Below are positions 1 through 6,786 of a stretch of DNA of 9,931 nucleotides, in pieces. Where the stretch lies: NCBI GenBank assembly GCA_030612095.1, contig JAUWOO010000064.1, positions 1 to 9,931 on the forward strand. The letters are read 5' to 3'. The notes under the pieces are model-generated. The model was not told the origin of the DNA. It did not search any database and saw only the letters and a list, made by a program, of their open reading frames with translations. Source of the DNA: Thermoplasmatota archaeon (GTDB lineage: Archaea; Thermoplasmatota; E2; DHVEG-1). Both the position numbers and the translations under genes were made by a program. Each line of letters begins with the position of its first letter. Position 1 is the first letter of the stretch.

Positions 1-799
1 ATGCCTGATGTTTGAGGTGCTGTCGGAAGTTCTTTTGCTCTTCATATTTTTCGTAGGTAGCATCAAATATTTCTATACGTCCACCTCGCATCTCAAATAT
101 CCTATCAACAAGATCATCCAAAAGATATCGATCATGCGAAATTATCATAATCGCTCGTGGAAAATCAACCAGTTGTCGCTCCAACCATTCAATTGTTTCA
201 ATGTCAAGATGATTTGTTGGTTCATCAAGTAAAAGAAGATCGCATTCTTGAGATTGAGCCAAAACACTAGCCAAGGCAAGTTTTTGACGCTCTCCACCAG
301 ATAGAATGCTAATTTTTGAATCTAGCGACAGTTTCCCCGATCCAATCTCCTCAATAATATCCATTGCATCTTCGAGACGTGAAGTATTATCGACTCGCCC
401 ATCAGACATCTGAAGTTTTTGAATTTTCTCAAGTATTTCCTCATATTCGGACGAATCATAGATTGCAGGATCTTCTAACTGTGATTCATATGATTTGATC
501 TGTTGTTGAATGCTATCTGTTTGTGCTGTCTGTACTAAAAATTGATGGGCAGTTAAATTCTGGGATCGCATAGCTGTTTGTTCCAAATATCTAACCCGGA
601 GATTATCTTTAAACCATAATTCTCCATCGTTTGGCCTCACCAGCCCTAAAAGAATTTTAAAAAGTGTAGTTTTCCCACAACCATTTGGTCCAATTACTCC
701 AATACAGTTATCCGACACCACTTCAAAGGATGCATTATCAAATAATAATTTACCCTCAATTGTCTTTGACAAATCACGGGTTCGAATTAAGACGTCCAT
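1..799 (-). CDS. ABC-F family ATPase, N-terminal part (cut by window edge)
   Basis: This is a soluble ABC ATPase of the ABC-F class, whose members act on the ribosome rather than in membrane transport. The 266 visible residues hold one full nucleotide-binding domain: Walker A GPNGCGKTT at about 37-45, signature LSGGERQK at about 166-173, Walker B LLLLDEPTNHLD at about 188-199 and the switch histidine in SHDR at about 221-224. The NHLD form of Walker B is typical of ABC-F. After residue 235 a charged stretch (YEKYEEQKNF) looks like the start of the linker to a second ABC domain lying outside the window. No transmembrane segment is visible. The start is the ATG at 797-799, 47 bases after the aminotransferase stop, so it may be co-transcribed with that gene. 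Only a weak TTTTACAAT box lies near 820-830. The reading frame is open to the window edge, so truncation reflects the window and not the gene. The exact ABC-F subtype cannot be told from this half. Confidence 0.93.
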   Translation of the reverse strand, partial: MDVLIRTRDLSKTIEGKLLFDNASFEVVSDNCIGVIGPNGCGKTTLFKILLGLVRPNDGELWFKDNLRVRYLEQTAMRSQNLTAHQFLVQTAQTDSIQQQIKSYESQLEDPAIYDSSEYEEILEKIQKLQMSDGRVDNTSRLEDAMDIIEEIGSGKLSLDSKISILSGGERQKLALASVLAQSQECDLLLLDEPTNHLDIETIEWLERQLVDFPRAIMIISHDRYLLDDLVDRIFEMRGGRIEIFDATYEKYEEQKNFRQHLKHQA

Positions 800-846
800 T
801 TATATGACCATAAATTTCTATTGTAAAACATTTTAGATTTTCATGT

Positions 847-2055
847 TTAATTTTCTTTTAATCTCTTTTTCATAAATGATTCTATGTTGTCAAATGCTCT
901 TTCTAGCGTTTCCATCTGCGGCAGAATAACTGCCCTAAAGTGTCCTTTGCCATAGGTAGAAGAAAAACCTGAACCATGAACAACCAAAACGCGTTCCTCA
1001 CGTAGAAGATCCAAAACAAATTCTTTATCGTTCTTCCAAATTCCTTTATTCATAGCTTCGATCTTTGGAAATATATAAAATGCCCCCTCGGGTTTTGCGG
1101 TAGAGATACCCTCTATTTCGTTTAAACGTTTATATGAAAAATCACGACGTTCTCTTAATTTTCGGTTCATCTTTTCAATGTGATCCTGTGGACCTTTTAA
1201 CGCCTGGATACAAGCACGTTGACAAACTGAGTTTGCACATAATCGTGAACGAGCTATACGCATAAAAGCCTCTTCTATCCTATCAAGTTCATCAGAATGA
1301 TAAAACATTACATATCCCATCCGCCATCCTGGTACTAAGTAAACTTTTGAGAAACCGTTAAATGTTATAATGGGTACATCTTTAGCAAGTGTTGCTGTTG
1401 CATGTTGCTCCCCATCAAATGTTATGTCATCATAAATCTCATCAGATATAACTGGAATGTTATACTCACCTGCAATATCAATAATTTCTTTTATAACTTT
1501 TTTTGAGTATAATGCACCTGTCGGATTATTGGGATTTATAATCACAATACCTTTAGTACGATTTGATATCCTTTTACGAATGTGTTCTACATCTGGTTGC
1601 CAACCTTCTTCCTCAATGCATCGATATGCTATTGGTTCTGCATCATTGAAACGTGCGATAAGCCCATATTGTGGGTACGTGGGGCCAGGTATCAAAAGCT
1701 CATCACCAGGATCAAGTGAGGAATTAAGAAGGATTTGAAGAGACTCAGTAACACCTGTGGTAATGCAGATATCTTCGGGATTGTAAGTAACGTTGTTTCT
1801 CCTCCGTTCACGTTCAACTATTGCACTTCTAAGCTCAAGACATCCTTCGGAAAGAGAATATCCATTATGCCCTTCATTGGCAGCTTTATAGAGTGCATCT
1901 TTCATATGTTGCGGAGTGTCAAAATCATATTTATTCGGATCGCCTATGTTAAGATGCAAAACTTCTATACCTTTTTTTTCTAATTCCTTTGCAGGCAATA
2001 CCACATCCCTTATGGCATAAGAAACACCGTGGGAACGTTTAGATGCTTTAATCAT
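847..2055 (-). CDS. Alanine aminotransferase (PLP fold type I, archaeal AlaT type)
   Basis: This is a cytosolic PLP-dependent aminotransferase that probably interconverts alanine and 2-oxoglutarate with pyruvate and glutamate. I see NPNNPTGALY at about 174-183, the PLP-binding Asp in SDEIYDD at about 205, the Schiff-base Lys in GFSKVYLVPGWRMG at about 237, and the carboxylate-binding Arg in GHFRAVILP at about 374. From recall, the chain matches the Pyrococcus furiosus alanine aminotransferase along its length, including the N-terminal ASKR..YAIRDVV motif and the C-terminal HGSGF and GAFYIFPKIE blocks. The frame could begin 31 codons upstream at 2148. I chose 2055 because family members start just before ASKR and because a TATA-like box lies about 35 bases upstream, inside the longer frame. 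That gives 402 residues, normal for the family. It is followed closely by the ABC-F gene. Alanine specificity is inferred from similarity; another small-amino-acid substrate is possible. Confidence 0.93.
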   Translation of the reverse strand: MIKASKRSHGVSYAIRDVVLPAKELEKKGIEVLHLNIGDPNKYDFDTPQHMKDALYKAANEGHNGYSLSEGCLELRSAIVERERRRNNVTYNPEDICITTGVTESLQILLNSSLDPGDELLIPGPTYPQYGLIARFNDAEPIAYRCIEEEGWQPDVEHIRKRISNRTKGIVIINPNNPTGALYSKKVIKEIIDIAGEYNIPVISDEIYDDITFDGEQHATATLAKDVPIITFNGFSKVYLVPGWRMGYVMFYHSDELDRIEEAFMRIARSRLCANSVCQRACIQALKGPQDHIEKMNRKLRERRDFSYKRLNEIEGISTAKPEGAFYIFPKIEAMNKGIWKNDKEFVLDLLREERVLVVHGSGFSSTYGKGHFRAVILPQMETLERAFDNIESFMKKRLKEN

Positions 2056-2083
2056 AGATATCGTGACATGGTATTCACAAGAG

Positions 2084-2096
2084 TAATAAATATTTG
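2084..2096 (-). promoter_or_regulatory. Box A (TATA-like) promoter of the aminotransferase gene
   Basis: On the minus strand the sequence reads CAAATATTTATTAC, centred about 35 bases before the chosen ATG at 2055. With the usual archaeal 25-27 base offset, transcription would start near 2064, leaving a leader of about 9 bases with no room for a Shine-Dalgarno site. This supports the shorter start. Confidence 0.5.
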
Positions 2097-2172
2097 ATGG
2101 TGAAAAAAGTATTTTAAATAACTTGTTAAGAATTGTACCATTGCCCACAAATCGTCAGATTCAATATTGACT

Positions 2173-3720
2173 CTAGATGAGATTACTATCTATACTCTCA
2201 GAGGACCCACTGGCAGTCAATAGTCCCTGTAAAGCCTTATGGTATTTTTTAGGTTGAGAATCAAGAAGTTTCTTTGCATGTTCCTTTAGAAATTCGCCGT
2301 ACTCTATCTCTATCTGCGAATATTTCCACTTCTTGTCTTTGCCTTTTCCAAAAACCAGCAAAAATGCATATGCAAGTGATTTTCCCTTAGGAGTATCTGG
2401 TCTTTTCTTTATTTCTGCAAGGGTCTTTTTCTCCCCAAATGTTTTGTATGTCCTTGCAATATGATCAGCAAAGTTGGCCAAAGGTGGAAGCGCCTTATAT
2501 TTTGGAAGCCGAGACAATATTTGCTGTCGCGCCTCATATTTAAAGACAGCCTCTAAAATATCAGATGGTGTATCATCAAGAGAAAAGAACTTCCCTGCCA
2601 TCTCCTCATCACCAAGTATCGAGTCAATGGCATCCAAACCATATTTTTTCCAGAAAATTTCAAGTACCTTGTTGGGAGTTACCTTGTTTAATACAACAGG
2701 TTCTTCAATCTTTTCAAGAATAAATTCCAATCCCCTCTGTTCAAATTTGTTTGGCTTTAGCGCTTCTATGAATCTACTTATATCTGTCCCATATGAAATA
2801 CCATCAAGTATCAATAATTTTTCTTCAGACTGTTTAAGTGATTCTTCCTGTCGCTCCTTATTCTTTCTGATAAATTGAAGATCAGTTAACTTACCTGATA
2901 GGTAATCATCCAAATACTGTGTTTCTTGCTCAGATATAGATTCATTTTGTTTTACGACCTGGCCAATCACATCTATTGAAAAATCATTTGATATATCTGT
3001 TTCTATAAGATATTTAGTTATATTAAAAATCGTATTCTTCGTTGATTTGGCGCAGTCCTCACATACTGCAATAGAGACATCTGCAGATTTCCAATATATT
3101 TTAAGATAATATTTTTTCAAAAATTGTTTCTTTTTTATGGCTTCTACATTAATATCCCCGCAGGTTGCAACACCACTTTTATATGAAAAACCTGTTTTAC
3201 CAATTACAAAATCAATAAACTCCCCAGGGGGTTTTGCCTCTGAACCAGTAGAAATAAATCCATTGTCCCATGAATATATGTGCAACCCTCTTTTCAACGC
3301 CACGTCTTTTATACCAAGCAATCTTAATAGCGGATCATCAAAATGCTGTACCGCAATGAGTTTTTCTCTTTCTGCTCTCCCCCTCTGTGCATAAGTTATG
3401 TCCCCAGTAGGCATTTTTGCAACAGCAAGGTAAGGCGCTTTTTCAGAGTGAGCAATCAGAAGCGTTCCTGCAAGGGCCCCATCGAGGCTTCGTTTATTCG
3501 ACAACTTCTCAAGTTTTTTAGAATCATCGCTAAATCTATCAATTTTATCCAAGCTTTTTTTTATTTTTTCAAAATATTTTCGGGAGTAGTCATCTGTATA
3601 ATCAGGTAATATAAGATACGGATCTTTTTTTAACTTTTTCGCATTTTCCACAAGTCTTTTTTCCAGTGATTTAGCAGCAGTTCTTGCAAAAGTTCTTGCC
3701 CGTCTAATTTTTTTTGCCAT
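2173..3720 (-). CDS. Uncharacterised 515-residue protein with a possible Cys-based metal site
   Basis: I do not recognise this protein. The chosen start (MAKKIRR) gives 515 residues. The first 40 or so are strongly basic and helical-looking. Residues about 90-225 form a compact mixed segment with HSEKAPYLAVAKMPTG and LHIYSWDNGFISTG, followed by three cysteines: ATCGD (Cys187) and VCEDC (Cys220, Cys223). A further cysteine is not obvious, so a zinc site would need a non-Cys ligand or dimerisation. Residues about 255-305 are polar, charged and probably helical. The C-terminal 200 residues are helix-rich and lysine-rich. There is no signal peptide or membrane segment, so it is probably cytosolic. 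The frame extends 15 codons upstream to 3765, but a TATA-like box sits inside that extension, about 28 bases before the ATG at 3720, which implies a leaderless transcript from 3720. It is transcribed divergently from the C25 peptidase and apparently separately from the aminotransferase. Base composition looks like that of its neighbours. Confidence 0.85.
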   Translation of the reverse strand: MAKKIRRARTFARTAAKSLEKRLVENAKKLKKDPYLILPDYTDDYSRKYFEKIKKSLDKIDRFSDDSKKLEKLSNKRSLDGALAGTLLIAHSEKAPYLAVAKMPTGDITYAQRGRAEREKLIAVQHFDDPLLRLLGIKDVALKRGLHIYSWDNGFISTGSEAKPPGEFIDFVIGKTGFSYKSGVATCGDINVEAIKKKQFLKKYYLKIYWKSADVSIAVCEDCAKSTKNTIFNITKYLIETDISNDFSIDVIGQVVKQNESISEQETQYLDDYLSGKLTDLQFIRKNKERQEESLKQSEEKLLILDGISYGTDISRFIEALKPNKFEQRGLEFILEKIEEPVVLNKVTPNKVLEIFWKKYGLDAIDSILGDEEMAGKFFSLDDTPSDILEAVFKYEARQQILSRLPKYKALPPLANFADHIARTYKTFGEKKTLAEIKKRPDTPKGKSLAYAFLLVFGKGKDKKWKYSQIEIEYGEFLKEHAKKLLDSQPKKYHKALQGLLTASGSSESIDSNLI

Positions 3721-3742
3721 TATAAGGACCCCATCATGAGAG

Positions 3743-3752
3743 AATATTAAAG
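3743..3752 (-). promoter_or_regulatory. Box A promoter giving a leaderless transcript of the 515-residue gene
   Basis: The minus strand reads ACTTTAATATTC, with the TTTAATAT core centred about 28 bases before the ATG at 3720. The predicted transcript start falls within a few bases of the ATG. This is inferred from spacing and consensus only. Confidence 0.5.
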
Positions 3753-3812
3753 TATGTCGCCCCAATTTAGAAAATTATTATTGGAACTACCGGCTATCAA
3801 GTTGTGGTATAA

Positions 3813-3890
3813 ATGGATGTATATGAAAACATTGAAGGGCTCATCAGAAAAGGAACGCAGGCTATACAATCAATCAGATCGCCCACATGA
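3813..3890 (+). other. Weak 25-codon open frame in the divergent intergenic region
   Basis: An ATG at 3813 opens a frame of 25 codons beginning MDVYENIEGLIRKG and ending at TGA 3888-3890. A single-base frame change at its end continues as RPHDGILHTTQ followed by a stop. It has no Shine-Dalgarno site. A TATAAAT sequence overlaps the ATG rather than lying upstream. It could be a microprotein, a remnant of a lost gene, or chance. The rest of 3766-4005 shows no gene. Confidence 0.15.
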
Positions 3891-3962
3891 TGGAATTTTA
3901 CATACAACACAATGATAAGGTGAAATAAAACGTGACTGAAGGAGATAAATAGTCAAGAAAAA

Positions 3963-3972
3963 GTTTATATTT
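3963..3972 (+). promoter_or_regulatory. Box A promoter of the C25 peptidase gene
   Basis: The GTTTATATTT stretch is a good archaeal TATA box. Its centre lies about 38 bases before the ATG at 4006, predicting a transcript start near 3993 and a leader of about 13 bases. No convincing Shine-Dalgarno sequence lies in that leader. Confidence 0.55.
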
Positions 3973-4005
3973 GTAGCTGATATTATATTTTACAGAGACC
4001 ATATT

Positions 4006-5802
4006 ATGAATAAAATATATATAGTGTTGATAGCGGGAGGTATTATCCTTAGTGGAATTGGAACTGTTGCTTTAACAGATAATTCAATTTATAATGTTAA
4101 AAACCTGAAAGAATCATTTGTTATCTCAGAACCTATCATCAAAGATGTGGGCCAATATGTGACGGTAAATCTAGAAGAAGCAACTTCTTCTCTTTTACAT
4201 GTGGGAAAACCTGTGTTACCAGTGGTTACACAAGTATTTACATTACCATTTGGATCAAAAATTAGTCACGTTGATGTAGTTTTTTCTGAAGAAAACGAGA
4301 TTATATTGCCTAAAGAGGTATTGCCCGGTTCGGAACCTGTTCCAGTATCAGTTGAATTAAAGAGTGAAAAGAAACCTATGAAGGATCCCACGGTGTATAG
4401 AAGCGCAGAATTGTATCCATCTTGTAGATATAGCTATACTACGGGGGCTGGTTTAGATAATGAGAATCATGTTATTTATCTTACTGTCAGATGTCATCCG
4501 GTTAGATATTCCCCTGAGCAAAATATGCTTTACTACAATGAAAAAGTCGAAATTGATGTGCTCTATAAAGAGCCCATGATTCTGACAGTTTTTCCTAATG
4601 AATATGATCTAGTAATCATTGCACCAGAGGAGTATTCAGCAGGAATTCAGCCATTGATAGATCATAAGAGGAGCCATAATGTAAATACTATATTTAAGAC
4701 CACTGAGGAAATATATTCAGAGCATAATGGCCGAGATGAATCCGAACAAATTAAGTATTTCATTAAAGATGCAATTGAAAATTTTGGTGTTTCCTATGTT
4801 TTACTTATAGGAAGTGTTTATAAACTTCCCATGAGAACAAGTTCTGTTCTACTGTGGAATCAATGGAAACATGATACACTTACTGATTTATACTATTCAG
4901 ATGTATATGATGCAGAAGGCGAATTTTGCAATTGGGATTCGAATAATAATAATAAATTCGGAGAAACAGGAGAAGATCAATTAGATCTTTACCCTGACGT
5001 ACATATAGGGCGGCTTGCTTGTGATGAATTTAAAGAGGTAGAAACAGTAGTCGATAAAATCATTCATTATGAAGATGAGACTTTTTATCAAGATTGGTTT
5101 TACGATATGATCTTTATTGGCGGAAACACATTTCGATGGAATCCAGGAAATGAGGGGGAAGAAATCAATGAGATTATAATGGATATTATGTCTGATTTTG
5201 ATCCATCTGCTGTGATTTGGACGTCGAAAGGTAACTTTAATCGGAAGGAACTTTCTATGGCCATTAATGAAGGCGCTGGATTTTTAGATTATTCAGGTCA
5301 TGGATTTGAACATGGAATGGGCACATATCCCCCAATTGGCCAGAGATTGAGAACATACCTTACACTATATATCAAGGATCTCGTGAATGGATATGAACTG
5401 CCCATTATCTTTTTTGATGCATGTCTTACTGCTAAACTTGATTTTGTCCTCGATGATCTTTTGAGCTACAAAGGATACAAACCATTTAAGATGCTTTACC
5501 TCCTCCCAGGTATTGACAAAGACATGAAACTACCGTGTTATGCATGGTATTTCGTTAAACATGAAGGCGGTGGGGCAATTGCCACAATAGGGGCAACCCG
5601 AACAGCATTTGGAGGGGTAGACTCAGGTGCAGGAAAAATGTCTATTGAGTTCTTTAAAACTTACAAAAGTAGCGAGATGCTTGGTCAGATGATGACAAAA
5701 GCTCAAAATGCATATATCACTGATGTACCGTCCGATGAATTCACGGTTGAAGAATTCACACTCCTTGGTGATCCAAGCTTAAAACTTGGTGGGTATCCGT
5801 AG
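4006..5802 (+). CDS. Secreted C25-family (gingipain-like) cysteine peptidase
   Basis: This is a probable extracellular cysteine endopeptidase of MEROPS family C25. Residues 1-22 form a signal peptide or N-terminal anchor (MNKIYIVLIAGGIILSGIG). About 35-190 is a beta-rich segment resembling the gingipain propeptide. The catalytic region runs from DLVIIAPEEY (about 201) to the end. The likely catalytic His is 432 in DYSGHGFEHG and the nucleophile is Cys473 in IIFFDACLTAKLDF, followed by GGGAIATIGATRTAFGG (521-537) and LLGDPSLKLGGYP at the C-terminus, all in C25 order. WDSNNNNKFGE near 310-320 looks like an Asp/Asn-rich calcium loop. The 598-residue protein ends directly after the catalytic domain. 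It has no C-terminal membrane helix, PEFG/PGF-type sorting tail or repeat domain, so it is either released or held only by an uncleaved signal helix. Its usual role would be breakdown of extracellular protein; substrate preference cannot be read. It has its own promoter and a T-rich terminator. Confidence 0.9.
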   Translation: MNKIYIVLIAGGIILSGIGTVALTDNSIYNVKNLKESFVISEPIIKDVGQYVTVNLEEATSSLLHVGKPVLPVVTQVFTLPFGSKISHVDVVFSEENEIILPKEVLPGSEPVPVSVELKSEKKPMKDPTVYRSAELYPSCRYSYTTGAGLDNENHVIYLTVRCHPVRYSPEQNMLYYNEKVEIDVLYKEPMILTVFPNEYDLVIIAPEEYSAGIQPLIDHKRSHNVNTIFKTTEEIYSEHNGRDESEQIKYFIKDAIENFGVSYVLLIGSVYKLPMRTSSVLLWNQWKHDTLTDLYYSDVYDAEGEFCNWDSNNNNKFGETGEDQLDLYPDVHIGRLACDEFKEVETVVDKIIHYEDETFYQDWFYDMIFIGGNTFRWNPGNEGEEINEIIMDIMSDFDPSAVIWTSKGNFNRKELSMAINEGAGFLDYSGHGFEHGMGTYPPIGQRLRTYLTLYIKDLVNGYELPIIFFDACLTAKLDFVLDDLLSYKGYKPFKMLYLLPGIDKDMKLPCYAWYFVKHEGGGAIATIGATRTAFGGVDSGAGKMSIEFFKTYKSSEMLGQMMTKAQNAYITDVPSDEFTVEEFTLLGDPSLKLGGYP

Positions 5803-5805
5803 TTG

Positions 5806-5842
5806 ATTTTCCCCAAATTTTCTTCTCTCTTTTATTTTTCTT
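5806..5842 (+). terminator. T-rich archaeal-type terminator after the C25 peptidase
   Basis: Immediately after the TAG stop at 5802 the plus strand has repeated pyrimidine runs (TTTT, AAATTTTCTTC, CTCTTTTATTTTTCTT) without a stem. Archaeal RNA polymerase terminates at such U-rich tracts. The next gene begins at 5922 with its own promoter. Confidence 0.55.
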
Positions 5843-5865
5843 AACCTGAGTTCAATAACAAGTGA

Positions 5866-5873
5866 TTTAATAA
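5866..5873 (+). promoter_or_regulatory. Box A promoter of the Lrp/AsnC regulator gene
   Basis: TTTAATAA is centred about 52 bases before the ATG at 5922. The predicted transcript start is near 5895, giving a leader of about 27 bases that contains the GGTGA site at 5911-5915. The word GATGTTTCG at 5881-5889 lies between this box and the predicted start and recurs in the palindrome at 6743-6766. Confidence 0.45.
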
Positions 5874-5910
5874 AGAGACAGATGTTTCGAAAATGATGTA
5901 TTAATGATAA

Positions 5911-5915
5911 GGTGA
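5911..5915 (+). promoter_or_regulatory. Ribosome-binding site GGTGA of the Lrp/AsnC gene
   Basis: GGTGA is complementary to the archaeal 16S 3' end and stands 6 bases before ATG 5922, which fixes that start. The same 14-base word around it (AATGATAAGGTGAA) also occurs at 3911-3924. Confidence 0.6.
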
Positions 5916-5921
5916 ATTAGT

Positions 5922-6449
5922 ATGGCTAAAAGTAGTAAGAAACAAATTTATGAAGATGAATTGAAGGTTATCGCTGAACTACAAAAAAATGCAAAGGAAA
6001 GCATCGACATCATAGCTAAAAGATGTGGTTATTCGAGGCAGAAAGTATGGAGAATTATCAATAGATTAGAAGAAAATAAAACGATTTGGGGATATGCTGC
6101 AGTAGTTAACGAGGAAAAACAAGGACTAAAAAGCTATATGATTCTAATCAAAAGAACAACCTTACCACTTGATAAAAAACTGGCTGATAAAATAATTACA
6201 CGACAATTAGAGAACTCGGCATCAAAAATAGATATTAAAATTGAACACAGCATGTTTACTCATGGTACTTTTGACTGGGTTATATGTTTCGAAGCTAAAG
6301 ATGTGAAACAAGCAAAAAAATTCTGCGAGGTTGTTAATGAAATTTATTGGGGATATATCGCAGAATTACATATGATGGAGGCTTTGTTTTCAATCAGGAA
6401 ACAAGGGATATTAAACCCAGACATACAAAAGCTAAAAGAATTCTTATAA
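5922..6449 (+). CDS. Lrp/AsnC-family transcriptional regulator
   Basis: This is a 175-residue DNA-binding regulator of the feast/famine (Lrp/AsnC) type, normally a dimer or octamer that senses an amino acid or related small molecule. Residues about 12-58 form the helix-turn-helix: DELKVIAELQKNAK, then DIIAKRCGYSRQKVWRIINRLEENKTIWGYAAV, where an Lrp-like hinge leads into the sensor domain. About 70-160 is the RAM-type alpha/beta domain, with the conserved Gly-x-x-Asp-Trp pattern in HGTFDWVICFEAKD at about 114-127 and a final ELHMMEALFSIRKQG strand. Length is slightly above the usual 145-165. Start and ribosome-binding site are clear. The predicted leader carries a word shared with the palindrome upstream of the nitroreductase, which hints at autoregulation and control of that gene. 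The effector cannot be told from sequence. Confidence 0.88.
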   Translation: MAKSSKKQIYEDELKVIAELQKNAKESIDIIAKRCGYSRQKVWRIINRLEENKTIWGYAAVVNEEKQGLKSYMILIKRTTLPLDKKLADKIITRQLENSASKIDIKIEHSMFTHGTFDWVICFEAKDVKQAKKFCEVVNEIYWGYIAELHMMEALFSIRKQGILNPDIQKLKEFL

Positions 6450-6488
6450 AGAAACATTGTATTTGGAATCACAGTTAGGCGGATTAGA

Positions 6489-6575
6489 ATGAAATGTATG
6501 GTATGTGAATATTTTAGAAAGAGAAAAGACAAGAAAACAAAGCAGGATGAATCAGAAGAAAGCAAGGATAAATAA
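6489..6575 (+). CDS. Possible 28-residue CxxC microprotein
   Basis: A short frame, MKCMVCEYFRKRKDKK followed by an acidic, charged tail, ends at TAA 6573-6575. It is preceded by AGGCGGAT, a near match to a Shine-Dalgarno site ending 4 bases before the ATG, and lies 39 bases after the Lrp/AsnC stop, so it could be the second gene of that transcript. The paired cysteines at residues 3 and 6, next to a basic segment, could form half of a zinc site. I know no family for it. Its end overlaps by a few bases the downstream limit of the antitoxin remnant on the opposite strand. It could be spurious. Confidence 0.3.
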   Translation: MKCMVCEYFRKRKDKKTKQDESEESKDK

Positions 6576-6718
6576 TGTGACTTTTCCCGCCTTGGTTCAA
6601 CAACATCAATTGATTCTATAATGATTTTGTCCCCAGGCTAGAAGTTATATAGGTTGCATACTTGTTTTGGAATTGCACTTGCATAGCTGCCATTAATCTC
6701 ACGAAGTTTACGTTCCAT
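6572..6718 (-). pseudogene. SpoVT/AbrB-type (MazE-like) antitoxin frame interrupted by TAG
   Basis: Read leftward from ATG 6716-6718 the frame gives MERKLREINGSYASAIPKQV and then CNLYNF, a TAG codon at 6638-6640, and PGDKIIIESIDVVEPRREK. This is the swapped-hairpin AbrB domain pattern: a basic first strand, Gly-Ser-x-x-x-x-Ile-Pro-Lys, a short helix, then Pro-Gly-Asp followed by an Ile/Glu strand. The stop falls exactly at the variable, often Lys, position before Pro-Gly-Asp, so a single AAG to TAG change would explain it. After the aligned region the frame runs on without a stop into unrelated sequence, so the original C-terminus seems lost as well. A GGAG ribosome-binding site lies 8 bases before the ATG. 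No toxin gene is seen next to it. It is most likely a recent pseudogene; readthrough of TAG cannot be excluded. Confidence 0.65.
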
Positions 6719-6740
6719 ACTAAAATCTCCATTTTAGTAT
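6717..6740. repeat. Perfect 10-bp inverted repeat over the antitoxin start
   Basis: The arms ATACTAAAAT (6717-6726) and ATTTTAGTAT (6731-6740) are exact reverse complements around the 4-base spacer CTCC. On the minus strand the spacer is GGAG, the antitoxin ribosome-binding site, and the inner arm ends within its ATG. It could be an autoregulatory operator of the antitoxin or an RNA hairpin presenting the site in its loop. Confidence 0.7.
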
Positions 6741-6742
6741 TC

Positions 6743-6766
6743 TACGAAACAAACGATGTTTCGTAT
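6743..6766. promoter_or_regulatory. Perfect 8-bp inverted repeat, candidate operator
   Basis: The arms TACGAAAC (6743-6750) and GTTTCGTA (6759-6766) are exact reverse complements around an 8-base spacer. Arm centres are 16 bases apart, and the centre is 26 bases from that of the neighbouring palindrome. It lies upstream of the nitroreductase box A and of the broken antitoxin. The word GATGTTTCG, which includes most of one arm, recurs in the Lrp/AsnC promoter at 5881-5889. Confidence 0.55.
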
Positions 6767-6786
6767 CCATATTGAAAATCATGTGA

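Noticed and set aside
1457..1983. Plus-strand open frames opposite the aminotransferase
   Set aside because: They are antisense shadows of a well-supported gene, with no motifs or start signals.
6344..6565. Minus-strand 73-codon frame after the antitoxin remnant
   Set aside because: It is run-on translation past the end of the antitoxin homology, largely antisense to the Lrp/AsnC gene and rich in Phe, Ser and Leu as expected for a shadow.
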